A stretch of 64,000 bases of DNA from Sphingomonas hylomeconis (lineage in GTDB: Bacteria; Pseudomonadota; Alphaproteobacteria; Sphingomonadales; Sphingomonadaceae): assembly GCF_025370105.1 (NCBI RefSeq), contig NZ_JANQBK010000003.1, positions 62,001-126,000 of the forward strand, given 5' to 3'. The stretch's first letter is position 1. Each line of letters begins with the position of its first letter. This document shows positions 8,948 through 16,676 of this stretch, in pieces. The notes under the pieces were generated by a model. The model was not told the origin of the DNA, searched no databases, and saw only the letters and a program-made list of their open reading frames with translations. Made by a program: the position numbers and the translations under genes.

Positions 8948-10549
8948 TTACCCGAACACCCGCCCCAGCAAACTCCGATCGCGCAGGATCTCATGCGCCG
9001 CATTATGCCCCGGCGCGCCGGTCACGCCGCCGCCCGGATGCGTGCCGGCGCCGCACATGTAGAGCCCCTTGATCGGGCTGCGATAATCGCCGTGGCCGAG
9101 CATCGGCCGCGCCGCCCATAATTGGTCGAGGCTCATATGGCCGTGCATGATGTCGCCGCCGATCAGCCCGAACTTGCGTTCGAGATCGACCGGCGAGTGG
9201 ATCTGCGTGGCGATGATCGAGCCGCGGAAATTGGGCGCGTGGCGGGTGACGGTGTCGATGATCGTCTCGGCCGCCGCCTCGCGTTCATCATCCCAGCTGC
9301 GGCCATTCGGCAGCACCGGCGCGAATTGCTGGCAGAACAGGCTGGCGACGTGCTGGCCGGGCGGGGCGAGGCTGTCGTCGACCGAGCTCGGGATCTTGAG
9401 CTCGACGATCGGATCGTCGGACCAGCCCTTCGCCTTCGCATCGGTGAACGCCTTGTCCATGTAATCGAGCGTCGGGGCGATGATGATGCCGGCGGTATGA
9501 TGTTCGGCGAGCGCCGTGCCGGGCAATACGGTGAAATCGGGCAGTTCGCTGAGCGCGACGTTCATGCGGAACGTGCCCGAGCCGGCCTTGAAGCCATCGA
9601 CGCGCCGCGCGAAGTCGGGCGCGAGATCGCTGCGATCGACCAGCTGGCGGAACAGCAAGGCCGGGCCGACATTGGCGGCGACGATCTTCGCGGCGATCTC
9701 CTCGCCGGATTCCAGTTTCACCCCGACCGCCTTGTTGCCGTCCACCAGCACCCTGGCGACCGGCGCATCGAGGCTGATCTCGACGCCCGCTTCCGCGCAC
9801 GCCTCGGCCATATATTGCGTGATCGATCCCATGCCGCCGACGCTGTGGCCCCAGGTGCCCATCTTGCCGTTCACTTCGCCGAACACGTGGTGCAGCAGCA
9901 CATAGGCGCTGCCCGGCGTGTCGGGGCTGGCATAATTGCCGACCACCGCATCGAAGCCGAACGCTGCCTTGACATATTCATTGTCGAACCAGTGATCGAG
10001 GAAGTCGCGCGCCGATTTGACGAACAGGTCCATCGTGTCGCGCTGCGCCTCGATATCCATCCCTGCCAGGCGTTTGCCCTGCAGCGCGGCGGCGATCAGC
10101 GCGCGCAGGCCGCCGCCGGCATTGGGCGGGGTCTTGAGCGCCATGTCGCGCAGCACCGCGGCGACGCGTTCCAGCGCCGCTTCGTATTGCGGGAAGATAT
10201 CCGCGTCGTGCTGGCTGAAGCGGGCGAATTCGGCCTGCGTCTGGCCGCCGCCGAGCTTCAGATAGCCGCCGTCATGCGGAAGGAAATTGCTGATCGTACG
10301 CTCGATGATGCGCCAGCCGCGCTCGTGCAGCCGCATGTCGCGGATCACCTTGGGGCGCAGCAGGCTGACCGTGTAGCTGGCGGTGGAATTGCGGAAACCG
10401 GGGGCGAATTCCTCGGTCACCGCCGCACCGCCGACGATATGGCGCCGCTCGAGCACGCGCACCTTCAGGCCGGCGCGGGCAAGGTAGAAGGCGCAGACCA
10501 GGCCGTTATGGCCACCGCCGATGATCAGTGCGTCGTAGGATTTGGTCAT
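8948..10549 (-). CDS. CrtI/PYROXD2-like FAD-dependent oxidoreductase
   Basis: A 533-residue flavoprotein with the N-terminal dinucleotide fold ALIIGGGHNGLVCAFYLA (8-25), the ERR...GGAAVTEE segment typical of phytoene-dehydrogenase-like amine oxidase superfamily members, and the C-terminal FAD motif GLYMCGAGTHPGGGVTGAPG. It is more like the PYROXD2/carotenoid-like proteins of unknown substrate than a true carotenoid desaturase, and no other carotenoid gene is nearby. It starts 2 bp after the stop of the Rieske oxygenase, and its Shine-Dalgarno (GGGAGGGG) is the last arm of a palindromic repeat. Probably works with the Rieske enzyme and peptidase upstream. Confidence 0.88.
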   Translation of the reverse strand: MTKSYDALIIGGGHNGLVCAFYLARAGLKVRVLERRHIVGGAAVTEEFAPGFRNSTASYTVSLLRPKVIRDMRLHERGWRIIERTISNFLPHDGGYLKLGGGQTQAEFARFSQHDADIFPQYEAALERVAAVLRDMALKTPPNAGGGLRALIAAALQGKRLAGMDIEAQRDTMDLFVKSARDFLDHWFDNEYVKAAFGFDAVVGNYASPDTPGSAYVLLHHVFGEVNGKMGTWGHSVGGMGSITQYMAEACAEAGVEISLDAPVARVLVDGNKAVGVKLESGEEIAAKIVAANVGPALLFRQLVDRSDLAPDFARRVDGFKAGSGTFRMNVALSELPDFTVLPGTALAEHHTAGIIIAPTLDYMDKAFTDAKAKGWSDDPIVELKIPSSVDDSLAPPGQHVASLFCQQFAPVLPNGRSWDDEREAAAETIIDTVTRHAPNFRGSIIATQIHSPVDLERKFGLIGGDIMHGHMSLDQLWAARPMLGHGDYRSPIKGLYMCGAGTHPGGGVTGAPGHNAAHEILRDRSLLGRVFG

Positions 10550-10551
10550 GG

Positions 10552-11838
10552 TTACTCCCCTCCCGCTTGCGGGAGGGGCTGGGGGAGGGCCTGTAGGAGC
10601 GCGGCGACGGTGGACAGGCCCTCCCCTAACCCCTCCCGCAAGCGGGAGGGGGATTTACTCCATCCCGCCGCCGGCGCCCGGTGCAGCCGCGCCTCCGGTA
10701 TCCGTTCGCGGATCTTCCGCGCAAAGCTGCGCAGGCAGACTTCGCTGCGCCCGATCGGGCCCGCCTCGTAGCTCTGCGAGGCCATGCCCTGCTGCACGCG
10801 CTCGATCAGCCAGGTATCCTCGGCATTGACGGTGCGGTTGATGCGCCAGTTGGCGTAGCGCACCACCTTCATCTCGCGGCGCCGCTCTTCTGGAACATGG
10901 GCATCCGGCAGCGCGAAGGTCATCTCGCGCAGCAGAGAGGTGGTCGGCGTGAGCGGCAGCCACTGCATGAAATCGACCTGATCGGGATAGATGTCGAACG
11001 CCATGTTCGGCCAGAGCTTGTAATAGAGCCACAATTTCTGGTGGCTCTCGGGCAGGTGCGGCGCGGGCGGCAGATGCGTCTGGTACAGCCGCTCCCATGG
11101 ATCGGCGGACGGGCGATCGGCGAGATAGCCGGACATCTTGTCGACATAGGGCTGCGCCTCGATCGCGTAGCTCTTGCCGAACAGGCGGGTGAGGCCGGTA
11201 TGCGCGACGGGGATGTGCAGATTGTCCGAATAATTGTCGCCGACATTCTTCCAGTTCACGGCGCGCTGTCGCGTGCGCAGCGGCGCGATCGCGCGCAGAT
11301 CGTCAAAGCGGTAAGGCGCGATTTCAGGCGAATAGGGCGCCATCATCGCCGCTACCGAGGGGCCGCCGTCATCCTCCAATCGCACGAACACGAAGCCGTT
11401 CCACAGCTCGACGCCGACGGGCACCAGACCCATTTGCGCCATGTCGAGCGCGGGATAATCGCCGCGCATCGGCACGCCGGTGAGCCGGCCGTCGAGCTCA
11501 TAGGCCCAGGCATGATAGGGACAGACGAGTTTCTTGGCGCAGCCCGCCGGGCCTTCCACCAGCCGCATCGCGCGGTGGCGGCAGACATTGGCGAAGGCGC
11601 GGACCTGCCCGTCGATACCGCGCATGGCGATCACGCTTTCGCCGATATAATCGAGCGTGTGATAATCGCCCGCATCGGGGATATCGCTGACATGGCAGAC
11701 GATCTGCCACGACGGCCGCAGCACGCGCGCGAGCTCGACGTCGTAATATTCGGCGTCGGTATAGAGCCAGCCGGGCAGGCTCCAATCGGCGTCCGGGTCG
11801 GCCTCAGGCGCGAGATCGGCGACGCGGTGCGCCATCAT
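10552..11838 (-). CDS. Rieske non-heme iron ring-hydroxylating oxygenase, large subunit
   Basis: 428 residues. The N-terminal half has the Rieske [2Fe-2S] ligands CRH...CPYH (spacing as in the family). The C-terminal half has the mononuclear iron motif DNLHIPVAH in NWKNVGDNYSDN. Such enzymes insert oxygen into aromatic or N-methyl substrates using electrons from a reductase, which is not seen nearby. The start ATG overlaps the M20 peptidase stop (ATGATGA). Odd: the last about 34 residues (from KSPSRLREG) are encoded entirely by a palindromic doublet repeat, so the natural C-terminus was extended or replaced by repeat insertion. Confidence 0.9.
   Translation of the reverse strand: MMAHRVADLAPEADPDADWSLPGWLYTDAEYYDVELARVLRPSWQIVCHVSDIPDAGDYHTLDYIGESVIAMRGIDGQVRAFANVCRHRAMRLVEGPAGCAKKLVCPYHAWAYELDGRLTGVPMRGDYPALDMAQMGLVPVGVELWNGFVFVRLEDDGGPSVAAMMAPYSPEIAPYRFDDLRAIAPLRTRQRAVNWKNVGDNYSDNLHIPVAHTGLTRLFGKSYAIEAQPYVDKMSGYLADRPSADPWERLYQTHLPPAPHLPESHQKLWLYYKLWPNMAFDIYPDQVDFMQWLPLTPTTSLLREMTFALPDAHVPEERRREMKVVRYANWRINRTVNAEDTWLIERVQQGMASQSYEAGPIGRSEVCLRSFARKIRERIPEARLHRAPAAGWSKSPSRLREGLGEGLSTVAALLQALPQPLPQAGGE
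10557..10652. repeat. REPIN-like palindromic doublet, copy A1
   Basis: Two inverted copies of a hairpin unit (CCCCTCCCGC-TTGC-GGGAGGGG and its mate) flank about 21 bp, with GGGGAGGGCCTG / CAGGCCCTCCCC also pairing. The same unit recurs near 26.5 and 29.5 kb. Here it codes for the tail of the Rieske protein and gives the next gene its ribosome binding site. Confidence 0.9.
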
Positions 11839-13214
11839 TTCGACAGGCTGGTGAACAGCGAGCGGTAGTATTGCAGCGCCGGCGCGATGTTGGCGACGGG
11901 GGTGCGCTCGTTCAGGCCGTGGCTGAAATTGTCCGAACCCTTGATGAAGACGGGACTGGCCCCGTAGCTCGGCACGTGGTGATAGCGGAACCACATGCTG
12001 TCGCTGGCGCCCGCCGACATGCCGGGGAAGATCGGCACGCCGGGATAGATCGGCGCCATCGCCTTGGTCACCGCGGTGACGAAATCGGCGCGCAGCGGCG
12101 AGGCATCGTTGGGCACCGCGCCTTCGGTGACGTCCTTGAACCGCACGGCGGGTTCGGCGGCGACCTTCTGCAATTCGGCCATGATCGCAGCGGGCTGGTG
12201 GCCGGGGAAGATGCGGCAATTGATGTTCGCGGTGGCGCGCTGCGGGAGCGCGTTCAAGGCATGGCCGCCGTTGACCATCGTCGCCACGCAGGTCGTGCCG
12301 ATCTGCCCGACCATGCTGGGGTTGGCGGTCAGGGTGGCGATCGCCGTTTTGTCCGCCGGATTGGCGGCAAAAGCGCGCATCGCCGCACCGGTTGCGGCGT
12401 CCTCATATTTGGCCGCGCTAGTGAAGTAGCCGCGCGTCAGATCGTTGAGCTCGGGGGTGAATTGATACGCCCCGATCCGCTCCAGCGCGCGTGACAGCTG
12501 GACGATGGCATTGTCCTTGCGCGGCGCCGAGCTGTGCCCGCCGGCATTGGTGACGCTCAGCTGGAAATCGGCATAGGTCTTCTCCGCGCCCTGCCAGGTG
12601 AGGTACAGCGGCTTGCCGGTTTTCTCGTCGAGCGCGCCGCCGCCGCCATCGATGTTGATGACCAGTTCGGCATTCTTGAGTTGCTCGGCGATCAGCGCGG
12701 AGGTCTTCATCGCGGTTTCCTCGTCGCCGGAGAATTCGAGGATGATGTCGCGCGCCGGCACGAAGCCCTGCCGCTTGAGCTCGACCAAGGCGGCGATGAC
12801 GATCGCGGCGTCGAGCTTCATGTCGGTCGCGCCGCGGCCGTAGAGATAGCCGTTCTCGACCACCGCGGTGAACGGATCGCGCTGCCAGTCCGCAGGCTTG
12901 GCCTCGACCACGTCGATATGCCCCGAAATGACCAGCGGCTTGGCCTTGGCGTTCTTCCCCGGATAGCGGGCGATCAGATAGGCGGTGTCGTCGACCGGGG
13001 TGATCGTGACGTCTTCATCCTTGAAGCCGCCGGCGACGAGCTGCGTCTTCAAATAGGCGGCCAATTGCGGCGTCTGGTTGCCGGGCCCGGCGACCGAGCG
13101 GAAGGCGATCGCGCGCTTGGCGATGTCGAGCGCCTGCGCCTCGGCCGGGCTGTCGGCGGCCTGCGCGATGCCCGAAGTAAGCGCGATCGCCGTCGCCAAG
13201 GCCAATAGACGCAT
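11835..13214 (-). CDS. M20 family metallopeptidase with signal peptide
   Basis: 459 residues. ATG at 13214 was chosen because it follows an AACGGGGAAG ribosome-binding region and gives a clean signal peptide ending SGIAQAADS (about residue 20), so the enzyme is periplasmic. Zinc-ligand motifs of the M20 clan are present: ISGHIDVV, GRGATDMK, and SGDEETA with the catalytic Glu pair. The family hydrolyses dipeptides or N-acyl amino acids. It heads a tight operon with the Rieske oxygenase and CrtI-like oxidoreductase, suggesting it releases a substrate for oxidation. The substrate is unknown. Confidence 0.9.
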   Translation of the reverse strand: MRLLALATAIALTSGIAQAADSPAEAQALDIAKRAIAFRSVAGPGNQTPQLAAYLKTQLVAGGFKDEDVTITPVDDTAYLIARYPGKNAKAKPLVISGHIDVVEAKPADWQRDPFTAVVENGYLYGRGATDMKLDAAIVIAALVELKRQGFVPARDIILEFSGDEETAMKTSALIAEQLKNAELVINIDGGGGALDEKTGKPLYLTWQGAEKTYADFQLSVTNAGGHSSAPRKDNAIVQLSRALERIGAYQFTPELNDLTRGYFTSAAKYEDAATGAAMRAFAANPADKTAIATLTANPSMVGQIGTTCVATMVNGGHALNALPQRATANINCRIFPGHQPAAIMAELQKVAAEPAVRFKDVTEGAVPNDASPLRADFVTAVTKAMAPIYPGVPIFPGMSAGASDSMWFRYHHVPSYGASPVFIKGSDNFSHGLNERTPVANIAPALQYYRSLFTSLSK

Positions 13215-13308
13215 GCTGCTTCCCCGTTTCTTGTCGATTTCAGGGGAGGCTAGGGGGCGGACGGCAGAAGCGCAATCCGGGAATTGGGCCAACTCTCGCG
13301 GGGGAGAG

Positions 13309-13384
13309 TGGTGCCCGAGGGCGGGTTCGAACCACCGACACCACGATTTTCAATCGTGTGCTCTACCAACTGAGCTACTCGGGC
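13309..13384 (-). tRNA. tRNA-Phe (GAA)
   Basis: 76 nt with encoded CCA. Acceptor stem GCCCGAG/CTCGGGC, D-arm GCTCAGTTGGTAGAGC, anticodon loop TTGAAAA (GAA) on a CACGA/TCGTG stem, and T-loop GGTTCGAACC. Confidence 0.97.
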
Positions 13385-13416
13385 ACGCGGTTCGTTGCCG
13401 AACCGGAAGCGCGCTC

Positions 13417-13614
13417 TTAGTCGGGGTCCCGGCGGCTGTCCAGCCCATCTGGCACGCTATCCGCTTCATCGCGCTCGGCCGGCCCGGCCGGGATGCGATA
13501 GCCTTCGCCAAGCCATTGCAGCAGATCGCGATCGCGGCAGCCCTGGCTGCAGAACGGCTTCTGCGCGGGCGTCGCGGGTTTGCCGCAGATCGGGCAGGAA
13601 TCGGTCTTGGCCAT
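13417..13614 (-). CDS. yacG: DNA gyrase inhibitor YacG
   Basis: A 65-residue zinc protein with the family's four cysteines in CPIC (residues 7-10) and FCSQGC (22-27). YacG binds GyrB and blocks DNA binding by gyrase. The acidic, flexible C-terminus fits the family. ATG 13614 shares one base with the stop of the RNase E/G gene (TGATG), as in other alphaproteobacteria. Confidence 0.93.
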   Translation of the reverse strand: MAKTDSCPICGKPATPAQKPFCSQGCRDRDLLQWLGEGYRIPAGPAERDEADSVPDGLDSRRDPD

Positions 13615-14561
13615 CAGTCGGTCTCGAATTGGGCGTCGACGCCGGTGCGGCGGGCGAGTTCGGACGTCCATGTGGGGTGCGCCGCCAAAGTCGCAACCAC
13701 GTTCTTGCTCACGCGGTGGTGGCGCGGCGCGGGGGGCGGGATGCGCTCCAACTGGCGGAGCAAAGCGCGGGTGCGGGCGGCGGGATCGCTGCGGAGCAGT
13801 TCGGGGAGCGAGGCGACGAGCCGGGGGCGGACGATCTGCAGGAAGCCGAAGCCGTTGACCGCGGTACGCTCGAACGGCGGGGGCAAGGCGGCGTCGAGCG
13901 CGGCGGCGACCGCCTGGCGCGGCGCCTTGCCGGTGATCGTCGGGAAATCCACGCCGATCGAGCCGCCGATCGCGTGGCGCACGATCGCCTGGGCAATGGC
14001 GGTGGCGGCGGCGATGGCGAGCGGCTCGAGCGGGCCGACGCCATCGACATCGAACAGCGTCATTGCCGGAGTCGGCGTCATGCGCAGCGCGCCGCCGGCA
14101 AAAGCGATCTCGCCGGTCAGCGCTTCATCGAGCACTTCCGACCAGCCGGCCTGTTCGAGCGCGTCGGGCTCGTGCGGGCGGAGGACGCGCACCGGATGGT
14201 CCGAGGCGGTGATGCGGGCGAGCAGATCGGGGCCGGGCGCGGGGGCGTCGTCACTCGGCGCGGCCTTGGGGCGCTTCGGGCGGCCGGGCTCGGGGATCGC
14301 CTCGCGGACGATGCGGACCGTCAGACTCGATCCTTGCGTGATGCCGGGCGGGAGCGGGGACAGCGTCGCCTCGCTGCCGTCGTCCAGCGTGACGCGGGCT
14401 TCGCGGCCCTTGGTGGTGATCTCGGTGAGCCGCGCCCGGGTGACGGTGCCGAGCCGCGGGCCAGTGTGTTCAGGCTCGATCAGCGCCTCGAGGATGCGGT
14501 CGCCATCGACCAAAGCGGCACGGGCCTCGCCGATGCCGGCCTCGTAGCGCCACTCAGGCAA
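13614..14561 (-). CDS. Short ribonuclease E/G family protein
   Basis: About 315 residues with an S1-like N-terminal region, then the RNase E/G catalytic region. The two metal-binding aspartates are visible in TLFDVDG and GGSIGVDFPTI, in the same relative order as RNase E D303/D346. It lacks the long scaffold of RNase E and the Zn-link/small domain of full RNase G, matching the short alphaproteobacterial homologue between maf and yacG. No ATG is available; the best start is TTG at 14561, which overlaps the maf stop by 8 bp. Role in RNA decay or processing is inferred from family. Confidence 0.8.
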   Translation of the reverse strand: MPEWRYEAGIGEARAALVDGDRILEALIEPEHTGPRLGTVTRARLTEITTKGREARVTLDDGSEATLSPLPPGITQGSSLTVRIVREAIPEPGRPKRPKAAPSDDAPAPGPDLLARITASDHPVRVLRPHEPDALEQAGWSEVLDEALTGEIAFAGGALRMTPTPAMTLFDVDGVGPLEPLAIAAATAIAQAIVRHAIGGSIGVDFPTITGKAPRQAVAAALDAALPPPFERTAVNGFGFLQIVRPRLVASLPELLRSDPAARTRALLRQLERIPPPAPRHHRVSKNVVATLAAHPTWTSELARRTGVDAQFETD

Positions 14562-15129
14562 TGGGCACGCCGGCAGTGGCGAGCAGCGCGCGGGTTTCGA
14601 ACAAAGGCAGGCCGACCACGCCCGAATGCGAGCCGGAGAGGAACCGCACCCAGGCCTCGGCGCGGCCCTGGATGGCATAGCCACCGGCCTTGCCCATCCC
14701 TTCGCCGCTGGCGACATAAGCGTCGATCTCGGCCGCCGACAGCGGCTTGAAGGCGACGATCGTGTCGCTGATCCGGGTGCGCGCCTTGCCGTCGCGGGCG
14801 ATGACGCACACCGCGGACAGGCAGTGATGCCGGCGGCCGGACAGCAGGCCGAGCATGCGGCGCAGATCCGCTTCGTCCGCGGGCTTGCCGAGGATGCGGC
14901 GGCCGACCGCGATCGTCGTGTCGCCGGCGAGGACCACCTCGTTCGCGCCACGCTCCACCGCCTGCGCCTTGGCCAGCGCGATGCGCAGCGCATAGGGACG
15001 GGGTTCTTCGGCCTTGAGCGGGTCTTCATCGACATCGGGCGCGGCGATGCGCGCCGGCGTGACGCCGATGCGCGCAAGCAGCTCCAGCCGGCGCGGGCTG
15101 GTGGAGGCGAGAACGAGATCGGGGATCAT
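14554..15129 (-). CDS. maf: Maf-like nucleotide pyrophosphatase
   Basis: 191 residues. The N-terminal LASTSPRRLELL motif, GDTTIAVGRRILGKP and the C-terminal YAIQGRAEAWV...GSHSGVVGLPLFET segments are diagnostic of the Maf/Ham1 superfamily, which hydrolyses non-canonical or modified nucleoside triphosphates. Sits between infA and the RNase E/G gene in the usual alphaproteobacterial order. Confidence 0.95.
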   Translation of the reverse strand: MIPDLVLASTSPRRLELLARIGVTPARIAAPDVDEDPLKAEEPRPYALRIALAKAQAVERGANEVVLAGDTTIAVGRRILGKPADEADLRRMLGLLSGRRHHCLSAVCVIARDGKARTRISDTIVAFKPLSAAEIDAYVASGEGMGKAGGYAIQGRAEAWVRFLSGSHSGVVGLPLFETRALLATAGVPIA

Positions 15130-15166
15130 GTTTACCCTTATTCCCCGCCCGACGGCCGGGGAACGC

Positions 15167-15385
15167 TTACTTGAAGCGGTACGTGATGCGGCCCTTGGTC
15201 AGGTCGTAGGGCGTGAGTTCGACCAGCACTTCGTCACCCACCAGCACGCGGATGCGGTTCTTGCGCATCTTGCCGGCGGTGTGGCCGAGAATCTCGTGAT
15301 CGTTTTCGAGCTTCACGCGGAACATGGCGTTGGGCAAAAGCTCCACCACCTGACCGCGCATTTCGAGCAATTCTTCCTTGGCCAA
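15167..15385 (-). CDS. infA: Translation initiation factor IF-1
   Basis: 72 residues, the exact family length, essentially one S1/OB fold ([20 protein letters not shown] through GRITYRF). It binds the ribosomal A-site during initiation. The start is TTG at 15385; no ATG fits, and an AGAGG ribosome binding site lies 5 bp upstream. The 260 bp upstream to the Mrr-like gene contains no convincing ORF and probably holds the promoter. Confidence 0.96.
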   Translation of the reverse strand: MAKEELLEMRGQVVELLPNAMFRVKLENDHEILGHTAGKMRKNRIRVLVGDEVLVELTPYDLTKGRITYRFK

Positions 15386-15645
15386 ACAAACCTCTAGCAA
15401 ATATCGGGAAATCGTGAACGCGGCCCTTAGCGGATCGGGCCGGGAAAGGGAAGCGCGGCCGGCAAAGGTCGCAAAGGTCGCACGCTCCACGCGCGCGGGC
15501 GCGCGCATTGGGCGGGGTGGGCCGTTCGCACGGGCGGGCAGCGCAGGAGCGGTGGCGGCGGGCTGACGATTCGAAAGAGCGGACTGGCGCACAGGATATA
15601 TGCTGCCGGGCGTGTAGGACAGGGGCGGGCGTAACAAATGCGCGG

Positions 15646-16533
15646 TCAGATTTCGTCGAAGAACGTTTCGTCGATGCTGATCTCATAGGTGGTGACGGGG
15701 CGGACGACGACGCCCAGATTGACCTCGCGCAGCAGATCGCACAGCGCCTCGCCATCGATCAGATCGATCGCCGGCGCGCCATCGCGCGTCGCCTCGCGTC
15801 GGGCATCGGGCGTGAAGGTGCCGGTGGTGATGACCAGTCCCTTGTCGGCGCGGCCCTGCATCGCGCCGCGGAAGTCACGGATCGTGCTGCTGCCAACCGA
15901 GCCTTTGTAGCGCTTGCACTGGAACAACACGTTGAACGAGACGAGATTGACGCGCAGCACGCCGTGCCCGTCGATCCCGCCGTCGCCGGATTTGCCGGTA
16001 ACCTCGACCCGGACGAAACCGTGTTCGCGCAGCAGGCGCTGGCACAGACGCTCGAAGGCGGCGGGATCGATCGACTGGAGCCTGGCGAGGAGGATGTCGG
16101 ACCAGTCTGCATTGGGGTGATCCGATTCGGCCTCGTCGTCGGCAACGTCGCCGACGGCGAGCGACGCCTTGGCCTTCAACTGCTCGGCGCGTCGCAGTGC
16201 CTTGGCCTCTCGAATGTATTTGCGAACGACCTCCAGTGGTTCATCAGCCGCAAGTCGCCCGGCTTCGGTCAACACCCACACGCCCTTCGAATCATTCGAG
16301 ACGTAACCGGGGAATTTGAGATAGCTGCGCGCCCATGACATCTTATCAGTGATGATGTTGTCGCCGCTCGTGGGATAGGTGGCATCGAGATCAGCCTGAG
16401 TGAAACCGAAGCGGTCGATCAGCTTTTCCTCGATCTCTTCAATCGATGCCGAGCCGCCCAGATCGCGAAGCACGTGCAGCGTCGGGACGTAAAAATCGTC
16501 CTTCTTGATCGAGGCGACATTTCCCGGGATCAT
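15646..16533 (-). CDS. Mrr-like restriction endonuclease
   Basis: 295 residues. Residues 1-110 form a winged-helix Mrr N-terminal domain. Residues about 150-270 form the Mrr catalytic PD-(D/E)XK-like domain with [10 protein letters not shown] (metal-binding Asp) and FQCKRYKG (QxK form of the third motif). Mrr enzymes cut DNA carrying foreign methylation. ATG 16533 overlaps the stop of a 48-aa ORF as ATGA, which in turn overlaps the large methyltransferase gene. The three are therefore one translationally coupled unit. Confidence 0.88.
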   Translation of the reverse strand: MIPGNVASIKKDDFYVPTLHVLRDLGGSASIEEIEEKLIDRFGFTQADLDATYPTSGDNIITDKMSWARSYLKFPGYVSNDSKGVWVLTEAGRLAADEPLEVVRKYIREAKALRRAEQLKAKASLAVGDVADDEAESDHPNADWSDILLARLQSIDPAAFERLCQRLLREHGFVRVEVTGKSGDGGIDGHGVLRVNLVSFNVLFQCKRYKGSVGSSTIRDFRGAMQGRADKGLVITTGTFTPDARREATRDGAPAIDLIDGEALCDLLREVNLGVVVRPVTTYEISIDETFFDEI

Positions 16534-16676
16534 GCGTCTTTATCCTGCTTGGCGATACACTGCCGCGCGACGCGGCGGTTGGCTTTGACGCCGGTGGTGG
16601 CGGGCGGGTTTACCAGCGCTTCGTAGCGGCCGAACAGATGCTCAATGCGGTCGCGATCCGAAGCGCCGGGCGTCAT
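16530..16676 (-). CDS. 48-aa protein of unknown function inside the restriction operon
   Basis: Starts MTPGASDRDRIEHLFGRYE. Its ATG shares a base with the methyltransferase stop (TGATG) and its TGA overlaps the Mrr start (ATGA), so spacing strongly supports translation. Charged, no membrane segment, with a basic central stretch (KANRRVARQ). It could be a small partner, a control protein, or the split-off end of a neighbour. No family recognised. Confidence 0.7.
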   Translation of the reverse strand: MTPGASDRDRIEHLFGRYEALVNPPATTGVKANRRVARQCIAKQDKDA

